A DNA stretch of 64,000 nt, from the NCBI GenBank assembly GCA_916700875.1, contig CAKAKS010000031.1:7332977-7396976 (forward strand), in the 5' to 3' direction. Below the pieces are notes generated by a model. It made no database searches. It was not told where the DNA came from and saw only the letters and a list, made by a program, of their open reading frames with translations. A program made the translations under genes and the position numbers. This DNA comes from Sebastes aleutianus (Eukaryota > Chordata > Actinopteri > Perciformes > Sebastidae). Of this stretch, positions 49,001 to 60,762 are shown in pieces (position 1 is the first letter of the stretch; every line of letters starts with the position of its first letter).

Positions 49001-52000
49001 TCAAAGCAACTTGTTAATGAATAGAGGTGTTCGTACCAAGGACATTGCATCGTCTCAGTCTCTGCAGCAGTGTGTTGTACTTTTCTCTCAGAGCGACTCT
49101 GACAGACTCTTCCTCCTCTGGGAAGGCTCGTACCAGCGTGTCTGCCACCTAAGAAGAAGAAGAACAAGCAAGGATGAGAAATTTACTCAGTCGAGGTCAT
49201 TCTGTTTTACTTTAATAAACACTATCAAGAAAAAGTCACATCACCAGAGAGAGAGGAGGAAGTTCAGACACAAGACTGAGCAGTATGTCCTGGAGGATCT
49301 CCTCAGCGTTGAGGAAGCAAGAGAAAGGCAGGAAACGACGGGCCCAGCGGAGAGCATCAGCACAGGTCGATGTCACCTCTGAATCGCCAAGGATCTGAGG
49401 GACACACAGATAAATATAGGGCATCGATGTCTGAGGATATTTATACATAACCGTGTCAGACAATCAAACACAAATGGTTTACCTGTTCATCTCTACCATG
49501 CTGTCTGGCGGCCTGATACTTCCTGCAGGAAATGGAGAGCTGGTCCCTGACATGGAGCATCCAGCACAAACCACACAGCTCCCTGAAACAAACTTGTAGG
49601 AAACATATAGTCAATAAGTACTATCTGAAAGTAGATCATCGATTATGATATTGGCAATTCACTATGAGTGGTGTCTTACTAATAGTTTGAATGGTGTCAG
49701 GGTCCAGGTGATGGTCTTTATTAGGCCCCCGTCTGAAGAATCCACTACGGGTGACGAACTTCATCAGGCCCTCTGGGAAAGCCTTTTCTTCTTCAGCAGC
49801 TGATGGATAGGAGTACTTCTTCTTGATCTGAAAACAACATCACCACATTTGCTCTATTTAGGATGGCATGGCACTTCGTACCAAAGTGTAATCACCGACA
49901 TTTAAACACTGTCAGTAATTTACGGTAATGTTTGCACAAGATGAGAAGATATTAGCAGGACAGGGCATTACAGGCAGTCAAATTTTGAGTTTCATCATTA
50001 TTCTAATTTCCTATTTGCATGATGAACCAATGAAAGTGTAGCAAAATGGAAAAGATGTTTTCAGAAAAATGTGATTGTTGTTGTCAAGTGTCTTTTAGAA
50101 CAAACTATTGCAATGCATGAAATTGTAAACAAATAACATCAGCTATGTCAGCCACACTTGGGGACCTTTAATCCTCTCATTAAACCAGATTAAAAACTCT
50201 TCAGTCCTAGAGAGTACCTTGTGTAGTACGTGTCTGGCGCGGCGCAGATGGCTGATGTACCACTGGGCAGCAGGATGGCAACAACGTGCAGATCTCAGGA
50301 GTAACAGCAATCTTTGGAGAACTCCGGACACTTTGTGACGTGATGCAACTTCTGCAAACTGTCCTATTGTCCCTTTTGGGTCCTAAGCATGAGACACACA
50401 CAACATGTAATTATAGAATTTATATGTATACATACTGTATGTAAAGGTTGATCTATGTTATGTACCTGTGTGTTGGGGGAAGGCTGAGGGCAATAAAGAG
50501 GTGGGGAAGGCAGATACAGTCCGTTGGGCACCAATGTAGGCAGACAAGAACACAGGTCTTTGGCTGTGTCCAGCAAGGAAGACAAGGGTGAAGACATGAC
50601 ATTAACTCCAGCCATGACTGAAGCCTTCAGAATCTCCTGAATGGAAACCTGTAACAAGTCCCAGTCTTCTCCTTCTGTAGGGTCTAGCAAAAGGAGTTGA
50701 GACAAAGCATTGATTAAAATCAAATTGTTCTATGTGGGTTGTGGTCTCTATCTTCTAGTTGTCACATCTCACCAACCTGTAAAGCTCTTGTCACCATCTT
50801 TATCTCTGCGCTCTTGGGAGTCAGACTTATTGCCAAGAAGACACTCCAACTCAACCTGAAAAATGCTTTCTGGTTCCAAAGATGTTGGGAGCTGGAGCTC
50901 TCTTCTCCTGAGCCTGTCATAAAAGATGTAATTGAGATGTTCATGAAAACAAACATGGTAAAAGTTTGAATTAATTCTAGTGAATACATTTCATTCACTC
51001 TTTGATTATACTGTATGCTTTCACACTGACCGAGAGAAGTCAAAGTGGTCAGTGCAGTAGTTTGTGTAGGCCAGGCTCAGAGAGGCCGCTGTCTTCCAGT
51101 CCCCAAGATGGTAAGCCAACCACACAGTCTCAGGAAGCAGACCCCCTAGCAGCAGCAGGTCCTGGGCGTAGTCTACTGTCCATACCTCTGACAGCTGCTG
51201 TTGTCGCACTGCTCTAGCCACCTCCTCCTGGCACAGTGGCATCAAGCGCCCAACGCTAGGGACTGAGACAGGACATATTACCAAATAGCAATATAAATGA
51301 AGTAGGGCTGTCAAAGTTAATGCAAATTTGTCTAAACGCCACTAATTTCTTTGACGCATTAACGTAACTTTATACCTCTGACCTCAAGATATGTGAATGA
51401 AAATGGGTTCTATGGGTACCCACGAGTCTCCCCTTTACAGACATGCCCACTTTATGATAATCACATGCAGTTTGAGGCAAGTCATAGTCAAGTCAGCCTC
51501 TGACAGCTGTTGTTGCCTGTTGAGCTTGAGTTTGCCATGTTCTGATTTGAGCATATCTTTTTATGCTAAATGCAGTACCTGTGAGGGTTTCTGGACAATA
51601 TGTGTCATTGTTTTATGTTCTTAATTGATTTCCAATAATAAATACATACATACGTTTGCATAAAGCAGCATATTTGTCCATTTCCATTTTAATCGATTGA
51701 CAGCCCTATACCAAATAGCAATATAAATGAAGAAATTTGTTCTGTTTAACTGACAAATAATTATGGAAACACACCATGAGGTAGATGTAGTGGAGGCAGG
51801 ACGGTCACATGGTGAGGGGGCAGGATGCTGAGGGGTTGGTTGGTGAAATAAGAGGCCATGAATCGCCCCAGGGTCTGAACCACGGCACAAGCTGCGTCAC
51901 TGTGAAGGTCCGTCGGCAGCCACGGGCAAGGGAGGGAGTCTGCTGCAGGGCATAAAGGCAGAGCTTATAACAAACTAAAGCGACTGTGAACATGGTATGA

Positions 52001-55000
52001 TGGTTGAGGCTGGGGACACCAGTGATTTCTAAAACAGCTGAAGGGCAAAAATCATGGAGCAAGATCCCAGTTTCTAGCACCTGGATTAATTCATTCTTTT
52101 GCAGCCACACAGCCTTTACAGTGAGCAATTCAAAGCTATCTCAAAGGCCGCCCGGTATGAGTCCACTCAGCACTCCATGATGTATTAGTATGTAGGAGCT
52201 ATTTACAATTACTTCCATTAACTGACTCGTTCATGAAAGCCCACTAAAAGACTGAGGAATTATTGACCATGGCTGACCTGTTATGTTGTCCTTTTGGTGT
52301 CCAGCCCTGTGCAGGATCAGGCAGGCCATGTGGTCCCCCAACTCCTGGGCTTCTCTCAGACGGTACTGGGATAACAGACTGTATAGGAGCGCCAGACAAA
52401 GCCGAGTCTCCTTGAAGACGCTACGATCGCAGCCTAACAGAAAGACACACGATTACCATTGAATGGGACCATGACCATGACATTACAGACTAAACGGGAC
52501 CATGTGGTGTACTTAAATGGAACAAAAAAAATAAGCAGTGGTTCTTACTTTTGTTACTCTCCTCACAAATTTGTGACCGCCATGTATCGGCACTTTTTGG
52601 GTACGAGCCAAACAGGAAAAGATGTTCACCTGGGGGGAAAAGAGTGAAATACGAAACAATAAAAAATATTATTCAGACATAACTCTTAGCCTTTTCTTCA
52701 ATCTGAACTACAGTTAAATTATTTTGCATTTAGTTTGTTTTCATTTAAACTACCCAATTTATTTCTTGAAGCTGCTGCAATAACCATAGTTAGATAAATA
52801 GTCCTTTTGCTACAGACCTGGGTAACTCAGCAGTGCAGGACCCTCCTCTAGCCTTTCTCCTGTAGCCTGCAGAGCTGTTTGGATCTGGGACATGATGACA
52901 GATGACTGTTGCCATTCCTCCTCCCAGCCATCACAGCCTTTAAAGCCTTTCAGTTCCTCCATATACTGCTGGGTGATCTTGTAGACCCACTGCCACACTC
53001 CCAGCAATCTGGGCAAAAAAGAAAATCACCAATCTTATTTTTTACTTTGAGACAAATTCCAGCCAAAACATGACATGCAATAACTAAGACATGGCATCCA
53101 CGACAACAAATAACTATTTGCTCATAAACACAGATACATGAAAAGCCAGAGAGATGGTCTGCACCTGCTGGATGGTCGCTGGGGAACAGGTCTTGCCTGA
53201 TGTACAAAACTGGATTTCTCTTCTTTGTCATCCTGTAACAGAGGCACATAGTGTGCATCTGAAGGCCAGCATTGTGGTGGCTGGGAAAGAGATTCCTTCT
53301 CTGCAGAGGACCAGACAGTTCTTTGCTGCAGGCTGTAGGTGTGGTCAAGAGAATCGGAAACCAGCTGCAAGATAAGCAGGACTGAGGAGAGAGTATGAGA
53401 TGATAACTGACAGTGACCAGTCTGGTAGGACTCGGGGTGAGGGGTCAGCAGGAGGCGTATCAGCCGTTTACTGAACTCTACCACCAGCCCCAGGCAGCAT
53501 GGCCCATCAGAGTGAGTGCTATCCCACGGAAGAAAAGACAGAAGGGCTTTGAGAAGGTCCAGAAGGCAAGCAGAAACCGAGGTATTCTTTTTCCCTGTGT
53601 TCACGGAGCTGGAGATTAAATTGTGTAAAGCAGCAAATCGCACCACACAATAGAGGGTATGCTTCAGCAGACGAGTTCTGTTTTCCACAGCATTTCCGAG
53701 AGACATGCCAAAAGCCCAAGCTGTTAACAGCTTTTTCTGGATTTTTCCAAGTTCAAGATGAAGAAGAGAAGTCTTCCTCTCCGTTTCAACAAAGTCCTTC
53801 TCATACTCTGGGCTAGTAATAAGTCCAGTCTGTGTGTCCAAGGCGTGAAGTGTGTCAAACATTGAGGCAAACTCCAAACGGCCGCCATCCTCCAGATGAG
53901 AACCAGCAGGAGGTCCGTCCACATCAGAGTCGTCCTCGAAGAAAGTCTAGGAAACCACACAAACAGGTTAAAGACAGCTAACATAAGTTAATCAAACACT
54001 TGATACAGCAGCCATTATTACTCAGGGTAATCTCATGCACGATAGTAATTTAATTATTTTCACTGTTAACAGTAATCTGACATAAAAAATGCCCGTATAA
54101 CAGAGAATGCTGTATTTTTCAATTCATAGGACAAAGGGATATAAACTTTAAGACACTGAGAATATGTCAGTGTTGGTATAACTAGAATTACCGCCTCACA
54201 GTTGTATGCCTCAGCGAACCAGTCAAGTTGCAGTTCACATCCATATCTGTCCAAAATGTCATCACTACATCATTTTATCCTATAAGACATTTGTGTAAAA
54301 TTGTCATAATTAGCATAAGAATTCTTGAGTTATGGCCAAAAACGTGTTTTTTGACCTTTGACCACCAAATTCTAATCTGTTCATCCTTGATTCCAAGTAG
54401 ATGTTTGTGCCAGATGTAATACACTTCCCATCAGAAGTTCCTGAGATATCCCGTTCATGAGAATAGGATGGACGTGAGGTCACAATGACCTTTGACCACT
54501 AAATTCTAATCAATTCATTGGCGCAGTTTGTGCAAAATTTTAGGAAATTCCCTCCAGGCGTTCCTGAGATATTGCGTTCATGAGAATGGACCGGACAGAC
54601 GTACGTATGTACGGACGACCTGAAAACATAATGACTTTGGCCACCGCGGTTGCCGGCGCGGAGGCATAAAAATATGGTAGGGATGGGTTAGTAATCTGAT
54701 TTTTCATCTGCTTTTTACCTTCATGTAAATGTAGCCACAGTCAGTGTATATAGCCTACACCAAACTCAGAATCTAAAGCTATGCATTTCTAGCTTATGCT
54801 ATTTGACCGACCTGTACTTTTTCAAGAAGCTCCTTGGTACCACCCAATGTGCCCTGATCCTGCAGGAAAAGTGGCAAAGTGGATCCATCTGTGGCTGCTG
54901 AAATGACAGAGTCTGCGGTGTTGGGCCCAGGTGTAGCAAGGCTGCTGTCAAGATTCAGGCAAGATAGAGACTCCAACCATGCCCTCACATGAATCTGAAA

Positions 55001-58000
55001 ATAAGGAATGTGAGGAAACCATACTGTCAAAAATAGTCCTGCAGAAAGTACATACAAAAGTTGAAGGTGAAGGCCCTGGTTTACCACCTGTGATCTATCC
55101 AGTATCCGGCTGGCTTTCTCGAGGTCCTTGCTTGTGTCCTTTAGAAGTGTTTTCAGTAGCAGGGCAGGAGAATGCCTATCTAACACCCTCAGAACTGTGG
55201 CCATGTAGCCATCAGACACAATGAGATACAACAGCCGTGGATGCCAGGTCACAGAATACCGCTGCCTGAGGACATCCCGCACAGACAAGCTGGAGCTGGA
55301 CAGAGAGGCCTCCCCTTTCCCTGCAGACATTGGCGCCCTGCAGCGAGAAAGGATAGAAAAGTTTTATCACACACATTATATTAGTGCTGAAATGGTTAAT
55401 TGATTAGTCGATCGCCAATATCAACTTTTTTGATAATCGTGAAAGTCATTTTTTTCGCCAAAATACGTAACAATCTTTTGTTTTAACTTCTCAAACTGTG
55501 AGGTTTTTCTCTCTTTTATATCATTGTAAACTGAATATTGTTGGGTTTTGGACTGTTGGTCAGACAAAACAAGACATTTGACGACAACATTATTGGCTTT
55601 AAGAAATAGTAACAGGCATTTTTCTGAGTTTTCTGACATTTTCTGACTTGACTCTCATGGTGAAAAGTGAAAGTGAAGCAATCAATAGCAAAGATGACCA
55701 CAGATGAGAGAGGAGAACTTAGAATAAAAAACATCGGCACAAACAAATCAAAAACTTGTAACAAGAGCTAGCAAGTGACAGGCAAAATGTCTCAAATGTA
55801 TACCGGTAATGGACGAGAGGGTGCAGGGGTAGGAAGTGTGCAGGCTCGAAGTCAACATTGCACCCACAGCTTGTTAAAGTGAGAAGCCCTCCAAGGCGAG
55901 CTAACATAAGAAGGGAGCCTCTCTTCAGAACACAGGCCAGGAAAAGACCGCCTGGTGACCAGCTCACACTGCCCACCCAGTAGGACCTAAAAGAGAAGGT
56001 ATGATAAGTCAATTTCTAAATAAATATACACTGCGCATCAAAGATTTGGAAGAAGATCTAAAGACAGATGACATTCGGGTGACACAACACACCCTTTGGT
56101 GGCAATCATTTCCTGGTGTCTTACATTTTGGCAGTCTTGTAAAGACATTGTCATCTTTGCTGGTGATGCTGGGAGGTGATCTACATTTTATATTCAGACA
56201 GTCTGGAAATGGCGTGCTGAACTCAGGCACACTTTCATCAATACTATGATCATTTAATCATACACTTTCACCAGCGATATTTAGAGAGTGTGACTAAACA
56301 TATCTTGACGCCCAGGTTAAGCCTCTCATTGGCCGACTACTGCACAACAACAACCACAACAAACGTTCCCATTTTTATTCATGTATACTATACCTTATGT
56401 ATTTAGAGGGGATCTCCAATTTCTTACTGCCACATCCTCCGAGGCCACTTGATATTGAGACAAAATTCTGTGTGCTCACAAAGAGGACCTGTGTGGCCTG
56501 CATTCAACAACAGGAAACATACATTTTGATTCACATTTCTACAAGTGGACAGACCTGGAAAGAAACACATAAATATGTGAAAAAAAGAGATAGAGAGGCC
56601 TGATGCTCACCCTAGGCTGTCTTTGGTTCAGGACGATGGCTAACAGTCGGCCATCTGGGGAGAAGGCTGGCACCAAGGCCCCTCTGGACTTCACTGGTTG
56701 GCAGGGCGGGGTGAGACGAGATATGGGGTATGTCTTGGTGGCCCACTGTATGCTGTATCCCACAGAACTGCAAAGAGAAATGTGTACTTTTAACCACTGT
56801 GATACCCAATGAGAGTCCTCCATGTCATATAGACCTGCTCACTCACCCCGCTCTCACACGTCCCTCCTCCCATTGAATTTTCAGGCAGGTGATGATTAGT
56901 TTCCTCCCAGATGTGAAAACAAAGGCTGATAAGCAGGCATCACCCATAACCTAAGTTTGAAGAAAGATAAAATGAGATGTAAGGCCTTCAGAAAATAAGA
57001 AATGGAGTGTAAAAATGTGTAATTTACTGAAGCATGACACAATATGTTGAATATGTATTCTTTTCAGTATACAGACCTCTGTCTTGATGAAGATGGTGTG
57101 TTGGGATGCTTCTTTGTCCTGTGAGGAAGGCAGAATGGAGTCTTCAAGGGGCTGTATATGTGCCCAGTGTCCCTTGACTGTGCCATCTCGTACTAATGTC
57201 AAATCCCTGACATCCATACCCTCCCACAGGAACACTTGCCCTGTTATGGCTACCAGGAGCACACGCATCCCATCCCCTGAAACCTGGAGCGACAGTCGTG
57301 TAGCATTCCCTGAGAAAACACACACACATATAAATCCATAGATTGAAGATTTTATATTTAATTTAAATGTACTGACTGGAATCAAGATACTCTATGTGCA
57401 GCTCAAGTTACAAACAAAGAAAGAGTAAACATCACCTTACAAAAACCCACCCACAATCTGCTGCTTGATATACCCAGGATAAAATCTCGGGTCAAGAATG
57501 CGCCCTCCCACATTTTCCAAGTGACTGTATGTTACGGTCTCACAGTAGAGAGAATACATTTACATGTATGTACCTGTCGGCTGTCACTTAATCACGATTA
57601 ATTGCATGATTGTCCATAGTTAATCGTGATTAGTTGCAAATTAATCAAACATTTTTTTGTCTTTTCAAAATGTACCTTAAAGGGAGATTTGTCAAGTCTT
57701 TAATGCTCTTAGCAACATGGGGGTGGCCAAATATGTTTTCTTTATGCAAATGTAAGTATATACTGTATTTAATATGTGAAATCAATTAACAACACAAAAC
57801 AATGACAAATATTGTCCAGAAACCCTCACAGGTACTGCTTTTAACATAAAAAATATGCTCAAATCATAACATGGCAAACTCAAGCCCAACAAGCAACAAC
57901 AGCTGTCAGTGTGTCAGTGTGCTGACTAGACTATGACTTGCCCAAAACTGCATGTGATTATCATAAAGTGGGCATGTCTGTAAAGGGGAGACTCGTAGGT

Positions 58001-59782
58001 ACCCATAGAACTCATTTTCATTTGCATATCTTGAGGTCAGAGGTCAAGGGACCCCTTTGAAAATGCCCATGTTAGTTTTATCTTGCCAAAATTTAGTGGA
58101 AGCGTTATTTAGCCTACATCGCGACAAACTAGTATGACATGGTTGGTACCAATGGATTCCTAAGGGTTTTCTAGTTTCATATGATGCCAGCATCCTCACT
58201 CTAGCTCTAGCTTTGACAGCCCTAGTGCATGTACAGTACATCATATACCTGTATTGTGCATACCTTGAAGAGCAGTAATCATTTGAACTACTTCTGGGAC
58301 TGCTGCAGCAGTCTTCAACAAGTCTTTATCCCTGTTCCACAGAAACAGCTCTCCTGACACCAGAAGTCCACAAAGCCACATACCTGAAAAACAAAAAAAG
58401 ATAAGTAATGTATTCTCATAATTGACAGGTGACAACGTGTTTTTCCTTGAGGTTAAACATTATACTCACCGTTGTGGGATGAAGCCATTGTCACCACACT
58501 GTTGAGTAGAGGATGGAGCTTAGGAGTCCTCTTCTTGGTGCGACCAGACACCATGTTGATCTCACTGATCCGTTTGTCATCTAACAGGAACACAGACTCC
58601 TTCTCCTGAAGAGTGACACGACACATGTTCACAGTAATGTTCTTCTGACAAGGATATCAATGTTTATAGTGTGCAGTGGCGGCCGGCCAATAGAGGGCGC
58701 TAGGGCGCCGCCCCCCCCCCTGAGCCAGACAGCCACACAAAAAAAACATTACCACTACTACTACTACTACTAATAATAATAATAAATTATACAAATTTAC
58801 AATATTTATGTGTTTTAAATATGGAATGCACCCAGTAATATGTGTAAAATATGATAGAAAATCATCTGTGCAAAATATATGGTTTTCCTGCACGTCCCTG
58901 ACTCCCCTCTGCCTGTCTGTATGTCTGAAGTTCAGCTCTGGGGCGACGGAGAAATAAAAGTACACATTATGCAGAATAATGTATATTATTGGATTATACT
59001 TATTGATGCATTAATGTGTTCATCACTTAAATGTTGCAGCTGGTTAAGGTGGAGCTCATTTTAATGACTTTAGTTACTGCTGGGTAGTTTAATCTATAAT
59101 AATATATTATTTATTTATTTGTTGATAATATTTTGTATTAATAATCTGAATCTGTAAAGTAACTAAAGTTATTAAATCAATGTAGTGGAGTGAAAAGTAC
59201 AATATTTCCCTCTGAGATGTAGTGGGGCAGAAGTAGAAAGTATCAGAACATTGAAATACTCAAGTAAAGTACAAGTACCTCAAAAATGTACTTAAGTACA
59301 GTACTTGAGTAAATGTACTTAGTTACTTTCCACCACTGAGTACATGTTGAACTGTTTTTCTAAGCATTCTTTACTGCTCCTGTTGGAATAAAATCATTGT
59401 TGATTATTAAACTGCAAATTCATAATGTGTTTTTGTTACCTCGACTTTTTTTTGCATTAAATCATACCAGGATGTTTGCTGAAATTGATTGGATGTGGCA
59501 CAGCCCTACCTAGAGTTACCCTGCACTATACTGGAGTTTCCCTGCACTATACTCATTTTTAACAGTCTCTTCTGCACTTGTTAATAGTCCTGTATCACAG
59601 CTGTTACCCTGCACTATATTCACTTTTAACATTTTTCTTCATCTCCTTGTATTTTTATATCTGGTATATTTGTTTTTGTACTTTGTACTACTAACTTTTT
59701 TACTGCCTTTTTACTAACATGTTTTTGCACTATGGAACTGTGATGCTGGAAACTTGAATTTCCCTCGGTATCAATAAAGTTA

Positions 59783-59814
<32 letters not shown>

Positions 59815-60164
59815 GTTATACTGTTGTGTTTTTCTAAGCATGCTTTACTGCTCCTGTAGGAATAAAATAATTGTTTATTATTTTAATAATCAATAACTAC
59901 AATAATTATTTAACTGAAAAGTAGTAATGTGTTTTTGATACCTTCACTTTTTTGCATTAAATCATACAGGGATGTTTGCTGAGATTGATTGGATGTGGCA
60001 CAGCACTACCTAGAAACATTTCCACCAGTCGCCACTGCGAGGATATCAGTGTTTATAGTGTCTCTGGCTGAAACTGTCCTCACCTTCCCAAGCCAACAGA
60101 ATCTCGGCCATGGTTTCTTCCGTTTGATGCTGGATGACAAAACAACCTCCAGCTTTAGCTCCAT
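35854..60164 (-). CDS. cplane1: Ciliogenesis and planar polarity effector 1 (CPLANE1/C5orf42/JBTS17), complete
   Basis: I traced 49 coding exons; summed length 9741 bp, about 3246 residues, close to the roughly 3200 of the human protein. Start at 60164 and stop (after SAEDA) at 35854-35856. The N-terminus (MELKLEV, then KKPWPRFCWLGK, VFLLDDKRI, SGELFLWNRDKD) matches vertebrate CPLANE1. CPLANE1 is a basal-body/transition-zone protein of the CPLANE complex (with INTU, FUZ and WDPCP) needed for intraflagellar transport assembly; human mutations cause Joubert and OFD VI syndromes. Exons 1-8 encode an N-terminal beta-propeller-like part, the middle is helical, exons 24-35 are low-complexity and probably disordered, and exons 44-46 are a charged coiled coil. 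Two neighbouring introns (after exons 31 and 32) appear to be GC-AG. Many introns carry transposons. Exon lists follow in three entries. Confidence 0.95.
39365..40155. mobile_element. Nested DNA elements in cplane1 intron 37
   Basis: The outer piece opens with 'agctggctcgatatcagatt' and closes with 'accggtatatcacgacactccta', a hAT-type pair. Inside lies a second piece (about 39608-39900, TGTTGTCACGATACTGG start) and, at 39890-40015, a LINE 3' tail ending 'gggatcaataaagttgtctgaat'. The limits of the nested parts are approximate. Confidence 0.5.
41356..42311. other. cplane1 intron 34, nothing firm
   Basis: Contains a run of ten C at about 41884-41894 and short inverted text near 41840-41960. 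No named element and no exon seen. Confidence 0.45.
42591..42674 (-). other. Probable GC-AG intron (cplane1 intron 32)
   Basis: The donor reads CCATAG followed by GCAATCAC; the acceptor is TTTATAG. The join completes an Arg codon (AG/G) and continues as QKRREELAGKARK. The nearest GT dinucleotides downstream break the frame. Confidence 0.65.
42857..42950 (-). other. Probable GC-AG intron (cplane1 intron 31)
   Basis: The donor reads CAGATG followed by GCAAGAAAT; the acceptor is CCACCACAG. The join ...SGPQM/VFPKAAP keeps phase 0. The only in-phase GT alternative (ATT/GTTTCA, 18 bp downstream) is a poor donor and would add six residues. Confidence 0.6.
44441..45279. mobile_element. 839-bp non-autonomous DNA transposon with perfect 8-bp target duplication
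   Basis: The ends GGTAATACTTTGTAGTAACC and GGTTATTATAAAGTGTTACC are inverted repeats and continue inward (catcatttataaa). The target duplication GGCAATTT lies at 44433-44440 and 45280-45287. The AT-rich interior holds several 'tttataga(t)gctttacaaa' sub-repeats. It occupies cplane1 intron 28. No transposase. Confidence 0.8.
46245..46604. mobile_element. Non-autonomous hAT element with perfect 8-bp target duplication
   Basis: The termini TAGGGCTGGGTATCG and CGATACCCAGCCCAA are inverted repeats. CAAATTAT flanks both sides (46237-46244 and 46605-46612). It lies in cplane1 intron 25. Confidence 0.8.
46772..53008 (-). CDS. cplane1: cplane1 coding exons 12-25 (middle part)
   Basis: Exons: 52818-53008, 52549-52629, 52278-52433, 51775-51942, 51031-51262, 50777-50913, 50466-50683, 50218-50382, 49680-49827, 49483-49592, 49245-49394, 49037-49148, 47964-48279 and 46772-47878. 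Exon 21 needs the acceptor at 49593-49594 (CTACAAG), ten bases upstream of the stronger-looking TTTCAG; only this choice keeps frame (ICFRELCGLCWML). The exon 15 acceptor has two neighbouring AG options. Exon 25 (1107 bp) opens with a Lys-rich GKKAKK run and is the largest exon. Confidence 0.9.
48413..48780. mobile_element. Non-autonomous hAT element with internal hairpin
   Basis: Left end TAGGGCTCCAAGATTTTG, right end TTTATTGTGCAGCCCTA. An 8-bp flank pair (ATTTAAAT/TCTTAAAT) matches at six positions. An internal perfect hairpin is built on TCCTACTCATCCTGC and its complement (48688-48731). It lies in cplane1 intron 23. Confidence 0.65.
51303..51708. mobile_element. DNA element (TAGGGCTGTCAA type) with an exceptionally long 24-bp flanking duplication
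   Basis: The ends TAGGGCTGTCAAAGTTAA and TTAATCGATTGACAGCCCTA are hAT-like inverted repeats. The 24 bases immediately left (51279-51302) and right (51709-51732) are identical. It lies in cplane1 intron 15. It shares the internal 'cctctgacctcaagatatgtgaatg' text with 57960-58060 and with 25785 and 34335. Confidence 0.7.
53165..60164 (-). CDS. cplane1: cplane1 coding exons 1-11 (N-terminal propeller-like part)
   Basis: Exons: 60084-60164, 58470-58605, 58264-58383, 57077-57309, 56847-56950, 56611-56767, 56394-56497, 55804-55986, 55088-55337, 54812-54994 and 53165-53946. Recognisable pieces are GYSIQWATKTYPISRLTPPC with VKSRGALVPAFSPDGRLLA (exon 6), QVLFVSTQNFVSISS (exon 7) and SYWVGSVSWSPGGLFLACVL (exon 8). 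Repeated SPDG/SWSPGG turns support WD-like blades over roughly residues 1-480. Exon 11 is large (782 bp) and helical, with an acidic start (FFEDDSDVDG). Phases agree at every junction. Confidence 0.92.
54190..54670. mobile_element. Dispersed teleost repeat (acgtacggacgacctgaaaac type)
   Basis: Contains the repeated 'gacctttgaccac' phrase twice, two 'ttcctgagatat...gttcatgagaat' blocks, and the ending 'ccgcggttgccggcgcggaggcata'. I recognise this as an abundant fish repeat. Ends approximate; class uncertain. cplane1 intron 10. Confidence 0.45.
55386..55640. mobile_element. Small hAT-derived repeat
   Basis: Opens 'gtgctgaaatggttaattgattagtcgatcg' and contains 'gataatcgtgaaagtcattttttt', related to the element at 23012 but in a different copy. 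cplane1 intron 8. Confidence 0.4.
57580..58225. mobile_element. DNA element related to 51303-51708, opposite orientation
   Basis: The right end CTTTGACAGCCCTA and the internal segment 'gtgggcatgtctgtaaaggggagactcgta' match the 51303 element in reverse complement. The left terminus is degenerate (GGCTGTCACTTAATC), so its start is approximate. cplane1 intron 3. Confidence 0.55.
58674..60037. mobile_element. 1.36-kb composite element with CAGTGGCG/CGCCACTG ends
   Basis: The left terminus CAGTGGCGGCCGGCC and the right terminus CCACCAGTCGCCACTG are inverted. Inside are a poly-C run (58711-58720), the 'tacttaagtacagtacttgagtaaatgtac' repeat (59290), a LINE 3' tail and a (TATC)n run (59783-59814). 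A nearly identical 22-bp sequence flanks both ends (58651-58672 and 60040-60061, one mismatch). It fills cplane1 intron 1. Confidence 0.65.
59783..59814 (+). repeat. (TATC)n microsatellite on a LINE 3' tail
   Basis: Follows 'ctcggtatcaataaagttac', a teleost LINE tail, within the composite element at 58674-60037. Confidence 0.9.
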
Positions 60165-60236
60165 GTTTAACAGACAGCATCGGTTCTTCCTCCTGATGAT
60201 GCTCTCAGGAAGGCTTCATAGATGTCGCAGGATCCC

Positions 60237-60465
60237 ACTGGAACAAGCAAGGCGATGATACAGCGTTAGCTTCATCTAAGTCAGCTGACAAGCAACACTT
60301 TGATGTGCTGCAGTGTTAACATGATGCTCCTTGGTAGTTAGTAATATCCATAGTAACCAACTGACCCGTCAGCAGTGTTTACCTTACCGTTAACTAGCAT
60401 TAGCCACCTAGCCAACTGATTTTGCTAACTCTGCGGAGCTTTGTTCCCGAAAATAAAGCCTTACC
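60237..60465 (-). other. Likely 5' UTR intron of cplane1
   Basis: A donor TGCTCAG/GTAAGGC at 60464-60465 and an acceptor TGTTCCAG/TGGGATC near 60237 bracket about 227 bp between a leader exon and the coding start exon. Without transcripts this is provisional. Confidence 0.4.
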
Positions 60466-60649
60466 TGAGCATTTCAACTGTTGGTTTTAGTCTAATGTGT
60501 AAATGCCCACATCCATTTGGTCGCGGAAGTGTTAATATAACTCTGGTTTTATGTGTTATAACGAAGCTAATCATGAAAGATTTCGAAACTCCCTCCGCAT
60601 CAGTGGCCAGGAGTGTTTCCCATGATCCTCTAGGAGGAAGCTTCAAAGC

Positions 60650-60663
60650 GTTGCCGTAGGAAC
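60650..60663 (+). promoter_or_regulatory. RFX X-box-like site
   Basis: GTTGCCGTAGGAAC fits the ciliary X-box (GTNRCC, short spacer, RGYAAC) with one mismatch in the right half. X-boxes are bound by RFX factors at promoters of ciliary genes, which fits cplane1 about 490 bp away. Confidence 0.5.
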
Positions 60664-60752
60664 GTGCATGAAAATAGGGTCGTGTCTAGAAGGTAACCTG
60701 AAAAATGATATCGCGAGATTCAATAACCATGATCAATGCCTAACCATAACAA

Positions 60753-60762
60753 TCTCGCGAGA
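60753..60762 (+). promoter_or_regulatory. TCTCGCGAGA palindromic promoter element
   Basis: A perfect TCTCGCGAGA, the CGCG element known to be bound by BANP at CpG-island promoters. A partial copy (TCGCGAGA) lies at 60711-60718 in the same region. Confidence 0.5.
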
